A stretch of DNA of 64,000 nucleotides from the NCBI RefSeq assembly GCF_001559865.1, contig NZ_LOHE01000090.1, positions 124,001 through 188,000 of the forward strand. The letters are read 5' to 3'. The stretch's first letter is position 1. Every line of letters begins with the position of its first letter. The position numbers and the translations under genes are program-made. The stretch is from Abyssisolibacter fermentans. Lineage in GTDB: Bacteria > Bacillota > Clostridia > Tissierellales > MCWD3. Of this stretch, positions 8,941 through 17,704 are shown in pieces. The notes under the pieces were generated by a model, which was given only the letters and a program-made list of their open reading frames with translations, had not been told where the DNA came from and did not search any database.

Positions 8941-9253
8941 TTATATTAATACCTCATAAATTAATATTAAAAACTACCTACTTACTATATGCAAAAAATT
9001 CAACCTGTATGATTATCTATTGTAAGTATATATATCCAAATGAATGTTATTAATCATTTAGAAATTAATACTTTATAAATTTTCTCTAACATCTCAAAAA
9101 TATCATATAAAAAATTTTTTATCAACCTTTCTTTTGCGACTATCATTAGTAACTTACCTTTCTTTTTAATTTTTTTGTAATTGATTTGTAATACTAATAT
9201 AATAATAATTGATTATAATTAAAGTGATGTACTGTATATGAAAGGACGATATC
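8941..9253. other. Divergent intergenic region
   Basis: This 313-bp, very AT-rich region separates the divergent small membrane protein gene and the TtcA-like gene, so it must hold both promoters. I see no hairpin, repeat copy or small gene in it that I can support. Confidence 0.4.
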
Positions 9254-9964
9254 ATGAAAAAAACATTAGGCGCAATAAGAAAAGCAGTAAAAGAGTATAA
9301 TTTAATAAATGATGGTGATAAGGTTGCAGTAGGGGTTTCTGGTGGTAAAGATAGTATGGCTTTGTTATATGGTCTAAGATTATTTCAACATTTTAGCCCT
9401 GTTAAATACGAATTGCAGGCTTTTACTCTTACTCTAGGTTTTGATAATTTTGATTTGACACCAATCAAAGAATTCTGTGAAAAGATTGATGTAGCTTATC
9501 AAATCAAGGAAACTGAAATTGGTAAAATTGTTTTCGACATTAGAAAAGAAAAGAATCCATGTTCTTTATGTGCAAAAATGAGAAGGGGTGCTTTGCATGA
9601 TCTCATTATTGAAAATGGATGTAATGTATTAGCTTTAGGACATCATGCTGATGATGCTATTGAAACTTTATTTCTAAGTATGTTGTATTCAGGGAGGATA
9701 AGTACATTTTTGCCTAAAACATATTTATCAAGAAAAGACATACATGTTATTAGGCCAATGATCTACTTACCTGAGTACGAAATCAAAAATGCTATCATTA
9801 GGCATAATATTCCTACAGTTAAAAGTCCTTGTCCTGCTGATAAGAATACTAAAAGAGAAGAAATGAAAGAACTTATGAAACATATAAATAAACTGGTGCC
9901 TGATGCTAGAGATAAGATTATCACTTCTATGAAAAACAAAGAACAGTTCAATCTATGGTTTTAA
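9254..9964 (+). CDS. TtcA-like tRNA thiolation ATPase (PP-loop, Fe-S type)
   Basis: The 236-residue protein has the N-type ATP pyrophosphatase loop SGGKDS at residues 29-34. It also has the C-x2-C pair C103/C106 (CSLC) and a third cysteine at C193 (SPCPAD), the three ligands used by TtcA-type enzymes to hold a [4Fe-4S] cluster. TtcA makes 2-thiocytidine at position 32 of tRNA. Firmicutes members are shorter than the proteobacterial enzyme and may modify another tRNA position, so the exact substrate is open. AAAGGA precedes the ATG. It is transcribed away from the metK side and followed by a repeat-family fragment. Confidence 0.82.
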   Translation: MKKTLGAIRKAVKEYNLINDGDKVAVGVSGGKDSMALLYGLRLFQHFSPVKYELQAFTLTLGFDNFDLTPIKEFCEKIDVAYQIKETEIGKIVFDIRKEKNPCSLCAKMRRGALHDLIIENGCNVLALGHHADDAIETLFLSMLYSGRISTFLPKTYLSRKDIHVIRPMIYLPEYEIKNAIIRHNIPTVKSPCPADKNTKREEMKELMKHINKLVPDARDKIITSMKNKEQFNLWF

Positions 9965-9982
9965 GAAATATAGAAATATAAA

Positions 9983-10070
9983 TCATCCTGATTTTTCATA
10001 TAAGTAAGTGACTCACAAAAATCAAGATTTGGGTTCACTGCTCATGATTTTCTATGAATAATCTAGGATC
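9983..10070 (+). repeat. Shortened copy of the intergenic inverted-terminal repeat
   Basis: The copy keeps a degenerate left end (CCTGATTTTTCATAT) and a good right half: CAAGATTTGGGTTCACTGCT and TTTTCTATGAATAATCTAGG. The middle of the element, including the GGCATACC core, is missing. It lies between the TtcA-like gene and the phosphodiester glycosidase gene. Confidence 0.75.
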
Positions 10071-10112
10071 CTAATAAGATGAAGTAATTTTAATGGTAAA
10101 GGATGTGAAACT

Positions 10113-12935
10113 ATGAATAATGCACTTAAAAAGTTTTTATCTACTCTAGCTATATCTATTTTCCTAATTACAAACTCATGTAGTACATATGCACAAGAAC
10201 AGTTTCTCATATATCAAGATAGACAAGAAAAAATTGTTTCGAGTGGACTTATACATGAAAGTATCAAAAAATTCACATCAACAGGTTGGGTTAACATCAA
10301 TGTTTTAAGGGTTGATTTGTCAGATAAATATACAAACATTAAACCGCTATATGACAAGGATGGAGTTATAGAAAAAGATACTATAAAAGGTATGGTTGTT
10401 GATTCTGGCGCTATAGCAGGAATTAATGCAGATTATTTTTACACTGACCATTTTTCAACACCTATTGGTCCGATAATTGATGATAATAAGTTTATATCAT
10501 CTCCTAATAATTCAGCCAAACAATTTCCAGTATTCTTTATGGATGATAATAAAATTCCTTCTATTGATTTTTTACAATGGAATATGAAAGTAATCCCTCA
10601 AGATAAAGAGCCACTTACTGTTTACTCTATAAACAAAGACAGTAATACATTTGAAGGTATTGTCATGTTTGATAAGAATTGGTCAAACAAGACCATTGGA
10701 AATAGATATTATCCAAACACTACTGAGGTCGTGATAGAAAATGATACTGTTATAAGCGTTCAAACTGGACATGCCCCATTAGATATGCCTGAAAATGGTT
10801 ATGTACTTGCTGGAAGAAATTTCGCGGGTGAACAATTACTGCAAAATTTTAAGGTTGGTGATAAGGTAAATCTTCAAATTAATGCATCAAAAGATTTAAA
10901 TGAAATTTCTTCAGCAGTTGGTGGCGGCGCTGTTCTTGTTAAAGCTGGTAAAATAGCTGATAATTTTACTATTGACATAAAAGGAAACCAACCAAGAACC
11001 GCATTAGGTATTACTAAGGATAAAAAACAATTAATCATAGCTGTAGTTGATGGAAGACATACTTCTTACAAGGGTTTGACACAAACTGAAATGGCAGATT
11101 TAATGATTCATCTTGGAGCATATGATGCAATCAATTTTGATGGAGGAGGTTCTACTACTATGGTTTTATCTTCACTTGATAAAGATACTCCTGTTGTAGT
11201 TAATTATCCATCTGATGGCAGTCAAAGAAGAGTAATAAATGGAGTCGGTGTCTTTAATGATGCTCCACAAAAATCTCTAAGTAAAATTGAGATTATATGT
11301 AATAATACAGACATTTTTGTTGATACTTCAAGAGAATTTTTTGTTAAAGGCTATGATAGGTACAATAATCCTGTACCTGTTGATCAAGATTCTGTTAAAT
11401 ATTATATAGAAGATACAAAAGGTTCACTTAAAGAAAACATATTTACACCACATGAAGTTGGCACAGGAACTATAATTGCTAAATATAAAAATAAAAAAGC
11501 AGAAATAGAAATAAACGTATTAAACAGCGTTAAAGAAATTCAAAGCGATCAATACTACTATAGTGTAGATGTTGATAGTGAAATTGTTTTAGCGGATTTG
11601 TTGAAAAATGTATATGGACTTAATGATGAAGGTTATTCTAGCAAGATAAATGTAGAAGATATCCAGTGGGATGTATTTGGTGATATCGGTAGCGTAAAGG
11701 ATGGTGTGTTATATACATCTAAAACACCAAATTCTGGTGTTTTGACTGCTAATATAGGCGATGCAGTTAAAAATTTTAAGTTTTCTGTTGGTTATGTTAT
11801 GAAGATGCTTGAAGATTTTGAAAACACTAACGGCTTATCTTTTACAAGCTATCCTAACGTTGTTCAAGGAAATATAAAAACATCTTCAAAAAGTAAAGAT
11901 AGTACTCATTCTTTAAAATTGGAATATGATTTCACAAATTCTGAAGATACTCAAGCTGCCTATATTGAATTAAAAAATGGTGGTATTAAACTAGAAAATA
12001 AGGCTGATAAGTTAGGTCTTTGGGTTTATGGTAATCAAAAAAATCATTGGTTAAGAGCTGAAATTTATGATAGTAAAGGTAACCTTCACAGGCTGAATTT
12101 GGCAAATGATATTGACTGGAAATATTGGAAATGGGTAACTGCTGATATTCCTTCATATATAAGCTATCCTATAACTGTTAAAAGAATTTACCTTGTTGAG
12201 ACAAACCCTCTTAATATGGATAAGGGTTATATATTAGTTGATGGTTTGAAATCTCTATATCATACACCTTATTCCTATGAAACTAAGGCTCCAGAGGAAA
12301 CTATGATAAAAGATGTAAAAGAAAAATTATTAGATATTACTGATGGTGGATATAAAGCTATTATAACAACAGGAGTAAATAAATTAGATACTTTGTTAGA
12401 CTATCAGATAGCTAATAATTTAAATAAAGCATTAAACACCTCTAATATCAATATAGTACTAAATAATCTGCCTGATAGTTTTGCTAATTTAAATAGTGAA
12501 GCTACTCTAAACCCTAAAACTGGTTTTTCTGGATATTCAAAAGGAAGTGCTATGTTTATTCAACTAAACGATTTAAATGGTGGTATTAGACAAGCTAATC
12601 CGTATCAATGGACAGAATTTTTAACAACATTACAAAATACAGATCAAGATAATATTATTATTTCACTACCAAAACCTGTTTTTGGAGATAATGGTTTTTC
12701 AGATTCTATGGAAGCAGAGCTGTTTCACAGAGTATTATTAGATTATAAGAAGGATAAGAATATTTGGGTTGTCCAAACTGGTAGCTTTAATAAAACTCAA
12801 TTTAAAGATGGTATCCGCTATATTTATATAAATGATAAATATTCTGCTGATAATGTTTTTGATATGAAATATCTAACTTTTACTGTTAAAAACAAAGAAG
12901 TAACCTACTCTTTCCAAAATTTATTTGATAATTAG
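10113..12935 (+). CDS. Large secreted phosphodiester glycosidase (NAGPA-domain) protein
   Basis: This 940-residue protein starts with a Sec-type signal (hydrophobic residues 9-20, then NSCSTYAQ). Residues about 50-390 form a phosphodiester glycosidase (NAGPA) domain with the hallmark FDGGGSTTMVLSS and RRVINGVGVFN motifs. About 395-570 look like bacterial Ig-like beta domains. About 570-715 resemble a jelly-roll carbohydrate-binding module (LEDFENTNGLSF at its start). The C-terminal 210 residues look like a metallophosphoesterase-type fold lacking obvious metal ligands. NAGPA-domain proteins cleave phosphodiester-linked sugars, so cell-wall or teichoic acid processing is likely. AAAGGATGTG precedes the ATG. 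A bidirectional terminator follows. Confidence 0.82.
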   Translation: MNNALKKFLSTLAISIFLITNSCSTYAQEQFLIYQDRQEKIVSSGLIHESIKKFTSTGWVNINVLRVDLSDKYTNIKPLYDKDGVIEKDTIKGMVVDSGAIAGINADYFYTDHFSTPIGPIIDDNKFISSPNNSAKQFPVFFMDDNKIPSIDFLQWNMKVIPQDKEPLTVYSINKDSNTFEGIVMFDKNWSNKTIGNRYYPNTTEVVIENDTVISVQTGHAPLDMPENGYVLAGRNFAGEQLLQNFKVGDKVNLQINASKDLNEISSAVGGGAVLVKAGKIADNFTIDIKGNQPRTALGITKDKKQLIIAVVDGRHTSYKGLTQTEMADLMIHLGAYDAINFDGGGSTTMVLSSLDKDTPVVVNYPSDGSQRRVINGVGVFNDAPQKSLSKIEIICNNTDIFVDTSREFFVKGYDRYNNPVPVDQDSVKYYIEDTKGSLKENIFTPHEVGTGTIIAKYKNKKAEIEINVLNSVKEIQSDQYYYSVDVDSEIVLADLLKNVYGLNDEGYSSKINVEDIQWDVFGDIGSVKDGVLYTSKTPNSGVLTANIGDAVKNFKFSVGYVMKMLEDFENTNGLSFTSYPNVVQGNIKTSSKSKDSTHSLKLEYDFTNSEDTQAAYIELKNGGIKLENKADKLGLWVYGNQKNHWLRAEIYDSKGNLHRLNLANDIDWKYWKWVTADIPSYISYPITVKRIYLVETNPLNMDKGYILVDGLKSLYHTPYSYETKAPEETMIKDVKEKLLDITDGGYKAIITTGVNKLDTLLDYQIANNLNKALNTSNINIVLNNLPDSFANLNSEATLNPKTGFSGYSKGSAMFIQLNDLNGGIRQANPYQWTEFLTTLQNTDQDNIIISLPKPVFGDNGFSDSMEAELFHRVLLDYKKDKNIWVVQTGSFNKTQFKDGIRYIYINDKYSADNVFDMKYLTFTVKNKEVTYSFQNLFDN

Positions 12936-12990
12936 TTCATATAACTTTCCATAGTATGCTGTACTGAATTATAAGCAGAAATCTAAAATC

Positions 12991-13031
12991 TAATAGCTGT
13001 AGTCATTGTTGTTTGACTACAGCTATTTTGA
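12991..13031. terminator. Bidirectional terminator
   Basis: AATAGCTGTAGTCA pairs with TGACTACAGCTATT around a short TTGTTGTT centre. It lies between the convergent glycosidase gene (+) and the 70-residue membrane protein gene (-), so it can serve both; the T run is short on each side. Confidence 0.7.
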
Positions 13032-13235
13032 TTGCTTATCAATTCGTATAAATCTATTATTCAAAAATTCGTTCTTATCTTCAACATCTTCATTAATATT
13101 ATCAGTTTTTATATTAGGTTCTGTTTCTGTATTTTCTGTTATTAATTCATTAACGTCTGATTGTATGTAAATTATTATTCCTATAACTAGTATCATTAAA
13201 AATATTACTCCTATTGAATATATGTTTTTTCTCAT
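13023..13235 (-). CDS. Small membrane-anchored protein of unknown function
   Basis: The 70-residue product has one hydrophobic segment (about residues 6-25) after MRKN and then an acidic, asparagine-rich tail ending in a basic patch. This would be a short N-in membrane anchor with an extracellular tail. I recognise no family. A good GAGGAGAG site lies 7 bases ahead of the ATG. It lies between the SLH-domain transglycosylase and the terminator at 12991, and overlaps that terminator at its 3' end. Its small size and low complexity leave some doubt. Confidence 0.55.
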   Translation of the reverse strand: MRKNIYSIGVIFLMILVIGIIIYIQSDVNELITENTETEPNIKTDNINEDVEDKNEFLNNRFIRIDKQSK

Positions 13236-13308
13236 TTTTCACTCTCCTCATAATATATTTTTTCCAATGACGTCTAATTTATACATACAGCAAATCTTTA
13301 TTCATTAT

Positions 13309-13598
13309 AATCCCAGATTATTCATAGAAAATAATGAGCAGTGAAACCAAATCTATGATTTGGTGTGAATCACTTACTCCTAAGAATGAATTGAGTAATG
13401 AGTTTCATATTATACAATGAATAGGAGATACAATTAACGCTTATTCAATAAAAGATTCATTAATAAAGTTCTTTCTGATTAGTAGATGTTCATAGAATCC
13501 TAGACATACCAACTTGTTATACCTACTAATTCTCTGAAAACTTTTAATCCAAAAATTTACAACATATTATTTGTGCTTTATATGAATAATCAAGGATT
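13309..13598 (-). repeat. Long diverged copy of the intergenic repeat, reverse orientation
   Basis: The left end reads AATCCCAGATTATTCATAG and the right end TATGAATAATCAAGGATT, giving inverted termini. Inside are ACCAAATCTATGATTTGGTG, GAATCACTTACTCCTA, a CCTAGACATACCAACTTG block and a TTCTGATTAG block, in the order seen in other reverse-orientation copies. At about 290 bp it is one of the longest copies. Confidence 0.8.
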
Positions 13599-13632
13599 AT
13601 ATTTCTATTTTCATAAATCATTGCAAATAAAT

Positions 13633-13668
13633 AACCCTGATTATTCTATTATGTGAATAATCAAGGTT
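13633..13668. repeat. Minimal repeat: two element ends only
   Basis: AACCCTGATTATTC and GAATAATCAAGGTT face each other with an 8-base centre. It is the intergenic element reduced to its two termini, forming a hairpin of about 36 bases next to a longer copy. Confidence 0.75.
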
Positions 13669-13676
13669 AAGTACTT

Positions 13677-13707
13677 AAAAAACTGAAGGACTATCCTTCA
13701 GTTTTTT
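13677..13707 (-). terminator. Terminator of the SLH transglycosylase gene
   Basis: AAAAAACTGAAGGA and TCCTTCAGTTTTTT form a near-perfect hairpin directly after the stop codon at 13712. A T run is available on either strand. Confidence 0.85.
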
Positions 13708-13711
13708 ATGG

Positions 13712-15154
13712 TCAATTATTATCATTTTTATCTATATATTCTAATAATTGTACTATTATTTTGCTTGCTTCTTGTCTTGTAAGCGGTCTATCTGGATTAA
13801 AGTTGTTTTTATTGTCTCCATGCATTAAATTTTTACCATATACATTCTTTACATAGTCTAAATTCTTAGACGTTATTTTGTCTATGTCTTTATAATCAAG
13901 TTCTATATCCATATGAATTGCATCAATACCAATTATAGTACTTAAAATCATAGCCATTTCTTCTCTTGTAATATTATAACCTGGTCTAAATTTATTATCT
14001 GTAAATCCGTAAAAATAATTTTTTGCTGTGATTGATTTTACATAATCTAAAGCCCAAGGTTTTATCATATCAACATCTTCGTATGGTAATTCAATATCTG
14101 TTTTTTCTAATTTAAGTGCCTTTGCGATCATGACACTAAACTCTTCTCTTGTTATATTCTTCTTTGGATAGAAATGATCATTCTCACCAGTTATTACCCC
14201 TAGTTCTTTTAATTTGGCTATATATTTCAAACCCCAACAATTTGATACATCTTTAAATGGTGCTTCGATAGCAATACCAGTTTCATCTATTAAATCGCCT
14301 ATTTTAATAATCCAGTTACCTGCTACCCAACCACTCAAATCTGTATCTTTAAGTTTAACATTATACCAATAATATCCAGATAAAAGTTTAGGCTCATCAA
14401 TTACATACAAAATATCTTCTGGTGCTAGACTTCCTTTTTCTTTGCCAGCAGGTTCCTTTCTTATTTTAAGTGAATTTTGGACATTAACTGATACGATATC
14501 GCCTTTTTGGTATTTTACTACATCTCCATAGTGTACATCTTTTGGCGAAGCGTAAATTTTGTTTTTTTCCGGAAGTCCACTTTTAGGTAAAAGCTTATTA
14601 TTAAATTTAGTGATAGTCTGATTGTATTCTTTTTCTGCTATCATATACACTAAATCCTGATAAGCATATTTTTTCTTACCGGTATTCGGATTGTTACTTT
14701 CACTCCAACCATTATACGCCCATAAAGCAAAATACCAATGCTCTAAAATATTTGGATCCATATCTTTAAACCTTGGCAGCTTCCTTACACATGTATCCCA
14801 TTTTCTTAACAACATTTCAGCACCAGCTTCAATATTATAATTAATATCATATTTCAATCTATTTGTATCGAATCCAGCACCTCTATTATTAATTTGCATT
14901 ACTCCAATACTTCCTCTTGAACCTGTATATACAGATCCATCTGTATTATATTGCTTAAAAACACTTTCAACTCTAGCTACAGATTTTAATATCACTGTAG
15001 GTATACCTCGCTTCTTAGCAACCTCATCTATTAATCTTTCAAGTTCCTTCCTTGATGGATTTTCTCTTTTGACATTGCTAGATGCTAAAGTTATATTATT
15101 CGTACAAGTTAAAAGAAAGCATGCCACAAAAAATATAACGATTTTCTTGTACAT
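13712..15154 (-). CDS. SLH-anchored lytic transglycosylase
   Basis: The 480-residue protein has a signal peptide (hydrophobic 4-18, cleavage near LAS). An SLT lysozyme-like domain follows at about 35-170, with the probable catalytic glutamate E63 in SVARVES and the GSIGVMQIN motif. An SH3-like segment occupies about 215-290, and three S-layer homology repeats about 298-475 (for example ITREEFSVMIAKAL and LTRQEASKIIVQLL). It should cleave peptidoglycan glycan strands while bound to secondary wall polymer through the SLH repeats. GGAGG precedes the ATG. It is likely a single-gene unit. Confidence 0.88.
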   Translation of the reverse strand: MYKKIVIFFVACFLLTCTNNITLASSNVKRENPSRKELERLIDEVAKKRGIPTVILKSVARVESVFKQYNTDGSVYTGSRGSIGVMQINNRGAGFDTNRLKYDINYNIEAGAEMLLRKWDTCVRKLPRFKDMDPNILEHWYFALWAYNGWSESNNPNTGKKKYAYQDLVYMIAEKEYNQTITKFNNKLLPKSGLPEKNKIYASPKDVHYGDVVKYQKGDIVSVNVQNSLKIRKEPAGKEKGSLAPEDILYVIDEPKLLSGYYWYNVKLKDTDLSGWVAGNWIIKIGDLIDETGIAIEAPFKDVSNCWGLKYIAKLKELGVITGENDHFYPKKNITREEFSVMIAKALKLEKTDIELPYEDVDMIKPWALDYVKSITAKNYFYGFTDNKFRPGYNITREEMAMILSTIIGIDAIHMDIELDYKDIDKITSKNLDYVKNVYGKNLMHGDNKNNFNPDRPLTRQEASKIIVQLLEYIDKNDNN

Positions 15155-15359
15155 TGTTTTCCTCCATTCTTTTTTTCCTCTTTAAATTTCGGTACTCTGT
15201 TCAGATTATTAAATCCATGATTAGTCTGGATTGAACATAATCTTATTTTATATAAAGTATAAGTGTTTGAAAAGTCCTATTTTAAAAAATTATCGTAATT
15301 GTGTCCAAATTTTCCACACTTACAGGTTATTATTGTCTATAATAACAAATTTTATACAT

Positions 15360-16379
15360 TTATTGTAAACTGATATTGTAATATTTATAATACCACTGTA
15401 TAAATCTATCTAAGCCTTCTTCTATAGTTACCTCTGGCTTAAATTGTACAGCATCGAATAAATCATCTACATCTGCATATGTTTTTTGTATGTCTCCAGC
15501 ATGTATAGGATAATATTTTATTTTTGATTTTTTATTTAATTTTTTTTCTAGTAACTCGATTAAATCCATCAGCTTTATTGGTTTACTATTACCAAGATTA
15601 TAAATTCTGTACCTAGCACAACTAACAGACGGATTATTTTGCTGTTTATAAAATTCTTTTAGACCCTCAGGCGGTTTATCCATTATTTGAATAATTCCTT
15701 CAACGATATCATCTATATATGTAAAATCTCTTTCCATATAGCCATAATTATAAACTTTGATGACCTTATTCTTTATTATTGAATCTGTAAAATGGTAAAC
15801 AGCCATATCAGGTCTGCCCCATGGTCCGTAAACTGTAAATAATCTAAGTCCTGTTACAGGTAATCCATACGTATAACTGTAAGCATGAGCTATTAATTCA
15901 TTAGACTTTTTGGTTGCTGCATACAAGCTTGCAGGATGATCCGTATTATCATGTTCTGAAAATGGATAATTTGTGTTAATACCATATACCGAACTTGATG
16001 AAGCAAAAACTAAATGTTCAATTTTATAATTTTTACACTCTTCTATAATATTTGCAAAGCCAACAAGATTTGAGTCAATGTATGCCTTCGGATGGCTTAC
16101 ACTATATCTTACACCAGCCTGTGCAGCTAAATTAATAACTATAGAAATATCAAACATTTCAAAAACTTTTTTTACCGACTTTTTTTTACTAATATCTATA
16201 AAGGCAAACCTAAAATGGTCATGTTTTTTTAATATATTTAACCTATCCTTTTTCAACTTTACATCATAGTATTCATTTAAATTATCTACACCTATTACAT
16301 TATATCCTTCTTTTAACAATGTCTTACTTACATGAAACCCTATAAAACCTGCACTTCCGGTAACTAATATAGTTTTCAT
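15360..16379 (-). CDS. UDP-glucuronate 4-epimerase-type NAD-dependent epimerase
   Basis: The enzyme has an N-terminal Rossmann motif (GSAGFIGFHVS) and the UDP-glucuronate epimerase signature blocks NEYYDVKLKKDRL, AAQAGVRYSV, YAATKKSNELIAHAYS (catalytic Y-x3-K) and FTVYGPWGRPDMAV. These favour interconversion of UDP-glucuronate and UDP-galacturonate over simple GalE activity. The open frame extends 11 codons upstream, but the ATG at 16379 is preceded by AGGAGG and gives the canonical MKTILVTG start, leaving 339 residues. It lies downstream of galU in the same direction, so the two could feed a surface polysaccharide containing a uronic acid. Confidence 0.88.
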   Translation of the reverse strand: MKTILVTGSAGFIGFHVSKTLLKEGYNVIGVDNLNEYYDVKLKKDRLNILKKHDHFRFAFIDISKKKSVKKVFEMFDISIVINLAAQAGVRYSVSHPKAYIDSNLVGFANIIEECKNYKIEHLVFASSSSVYGINTNYPFSEHDNTDHPASLYAATKKSNELIAHAYSYTYGLPVTGLRLFTVYGPWGRPDMAVYHFTDSIIKNKVIKVYNYGYMERDFTYIDDIVEGIIQIMDKPPEGLKEFYKQQNNPSVSCARYRIYNLGNSKPIKLMDLIELLEKKLNKKSKIKYYPIHAGDIQKTYADVDDLFDAVQFKPEVTIEEGLDRFIQWYYKYYNISLQ

Positions 16380-16497
16380 AATAACCTCCTCTAACTTAAT
16401 CTTATAGCCCAAGCTATATTAATTACTATGCAATTGATTTTGATTTTATTTGCAGTAAATAAAATTTTTACTTTCTCGCTTAAATAAAACTCCACTT

Positions 16498-16550
16498 ACC
16501 TCATTCCTAGGAGTAAGCGATTCACATCAAATCAAGATTTAAGTTCTCTG
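16498..16550 (+). repeat. Partial copy of the intergenic repeat
   Basis: Only the module CATTCCTAGGAGTAAGCGAT, CACATCAAATCAAGATTT and AAGTTCTCTG remains; both inverted ends are lost. It adjoins the galU terminator. Confidence 0.7.
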
Positions 16551-16554
16551 ATAA

Positions 16555-16600
16555 AAAAAATGAATCAAAGACCTAAGTCCTTGGTTCATTTTTTAATAAA
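16555..16600 (-). terminator. galU terminator overlapping its last codons
   Basis: On the minus strand ATGAACCAAGGAC and GTCTTTGATTCAT form a hairpin followed by TTTTTTTATC. The 5' arm encodes the last residues of GalU (NEPRT and stop), so the terminator begins inside the coding region. Confidence 0.85.
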
Positions 16601-17454
16601 TGTATCAAATATTCCTTAAATTCATCTTTTATACTATCCTTTCTTAATGCAAATTCAACCATTGCAGTTAAGAAGCCCATCATATTTCCCACATCATATC
16701 TTTTGCCTTCGAAAACATATGCATACATACATTTAGTAATACTTAAGGTTTTTAATGCATCGGTTAATTGAATTTCTCCTCCTGCTCCTTTTTTGGTGTA
16801 TTTAAGTATTTCAAAAATTTCTGGTGTTATTATATACCTTCCTAGTATAGCTATATTTGAAGGAGTAGTATCTACTGAGGGTTTTTCAACTAAATCATCT
16901 ATTTTATAAAGTCTATCATCTATTTTATTGCCTGATATAATTCCATATTTATAAACCTCGCTATGAGGTACTTCTTGTACTCCAATAATGCTAGTATTGT
17001 ATTTCTCGTATGCATCAATAAGCTGCTTAATACATGGTTTTTGAGGAGACCATACTACATCATCTCCTAGTAATACAGCAAAAGGCTCATCTTTAATAAA
17101 GGTTTCACCACAGTATATAGCATGACCTAAACCTTTAGGTTCTTTTTGCCTTATATAATGAATATTAGCCATATTCGATATATCCTGTACCATCTTTAAA
17201 ACATCTGTTTTTCCCTTCTGTTGTAAAGTCATTTCTAATTCAAAACTTTTATCAAAATGGTCTTCTATAGCTCGTTTATTTCTTCCTGTTATAATTAATA
17301 TATCTTCTATTCCTGCCTCAACTGCTTCTTGAATTATATATTGAATAGTAGGAGTATCTACTATAGGGAGCATTTCTTTAGGCTGAGCTTTTGTTACAGG
17401 TAAAAATCTTGTGCCTAATCCTGCAGCGGGTATTATAGCTTTTTTGACTTTCAA
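16573..17454 (-). CDS. galU: UTP-glucose-1-phosphate uridylyltransferase
   Basis: GalU makes UDP-glucose from UTP and glucose-1-phosphate for wall polymers and glycolipids. The nucleotide-binding start AAGLGTRFLPVTKAQPKEMLP, the VLLGDD motif and the QLTDAL block are all present. The open frame can begin at 17484, but GAGGTGA is placed correctly for a TTG at 17454, giving an N-terminus MKVKKAIIPAAGLG and about 293 residues, normal for the family. It precedes the epimerase gene on the same strand, but a strong terminator and a repeat fragment separate them, so they are probably independent units. Confidence 0.93.
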   Translation of the reverse strand: MKVKKAIIPAAGLGTRFLPVTKAQPKEMLPIVDTPTIQYIIQEAVEAGIEDILIITGRNKRAIEDHFDKSFELEMTLQQKGKTDVLKMVQDISNMANIHYIRQKEPKGLGHAIYCGETFIKDEPFAVLLGDDVVWSPQKPCIKQLIDAYEKYNTSIIGVQEVPHSEVYKYGIISGNKIDDRLYKIDDLVEKPSVDTTPSNIAILGRYIITPEIFEILKYTKKGAGGEIQLTDALKTLSITKCMYAYVFEGKRYDVGNMMGFLTAMVEFALRKDSIKDEFKEYLIHLLKNEPRT

Positions 17455-17619
17455 AAAAATCACCTCAATGTTCTTATATGACATACTATTTATATAAAGA
17501 TATAAATGTTACATACAAAAAATGTTTATTGATGCTAATTTTTATCTATAAACTCCTACAATTATACCGAGTATCATTTATTTTTCTATGAACATTTAAG
17601 GTTTCTTATAAAAATAAAT

Positions 17620-17659
17620 AAACCCAGATTATTCATAGTTATACTAATAATCTGGGTTA
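17620..17659. repeat. Minimal repeat hairpin after the helicase gene
   Basis: AAACCCAGATTATT and AATAATCTGGGTTA face each other around a 12-base centre. This is a bare pair of intergenic element termini. It sits about 45 bp beyond the stop of the XPD-like helicase gene. The strand-end sequence lacks a T tract, so ordinary intrinsic termination is not evident. Confidence 0.8.
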
Positions 17660-17704
17660 GTAAATTTATATTTTCCTATTAAAAAACAAATATTAAGTTT
17701 TTAA

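Noticed and set aside
13300-13700. Possible CRISPR array because several similar short motifs occur in series
   Set aside because: The motifs are parts of one intergenic element plus a minimal copy; there is no regular repeat-spacer pattern and no cas gene.
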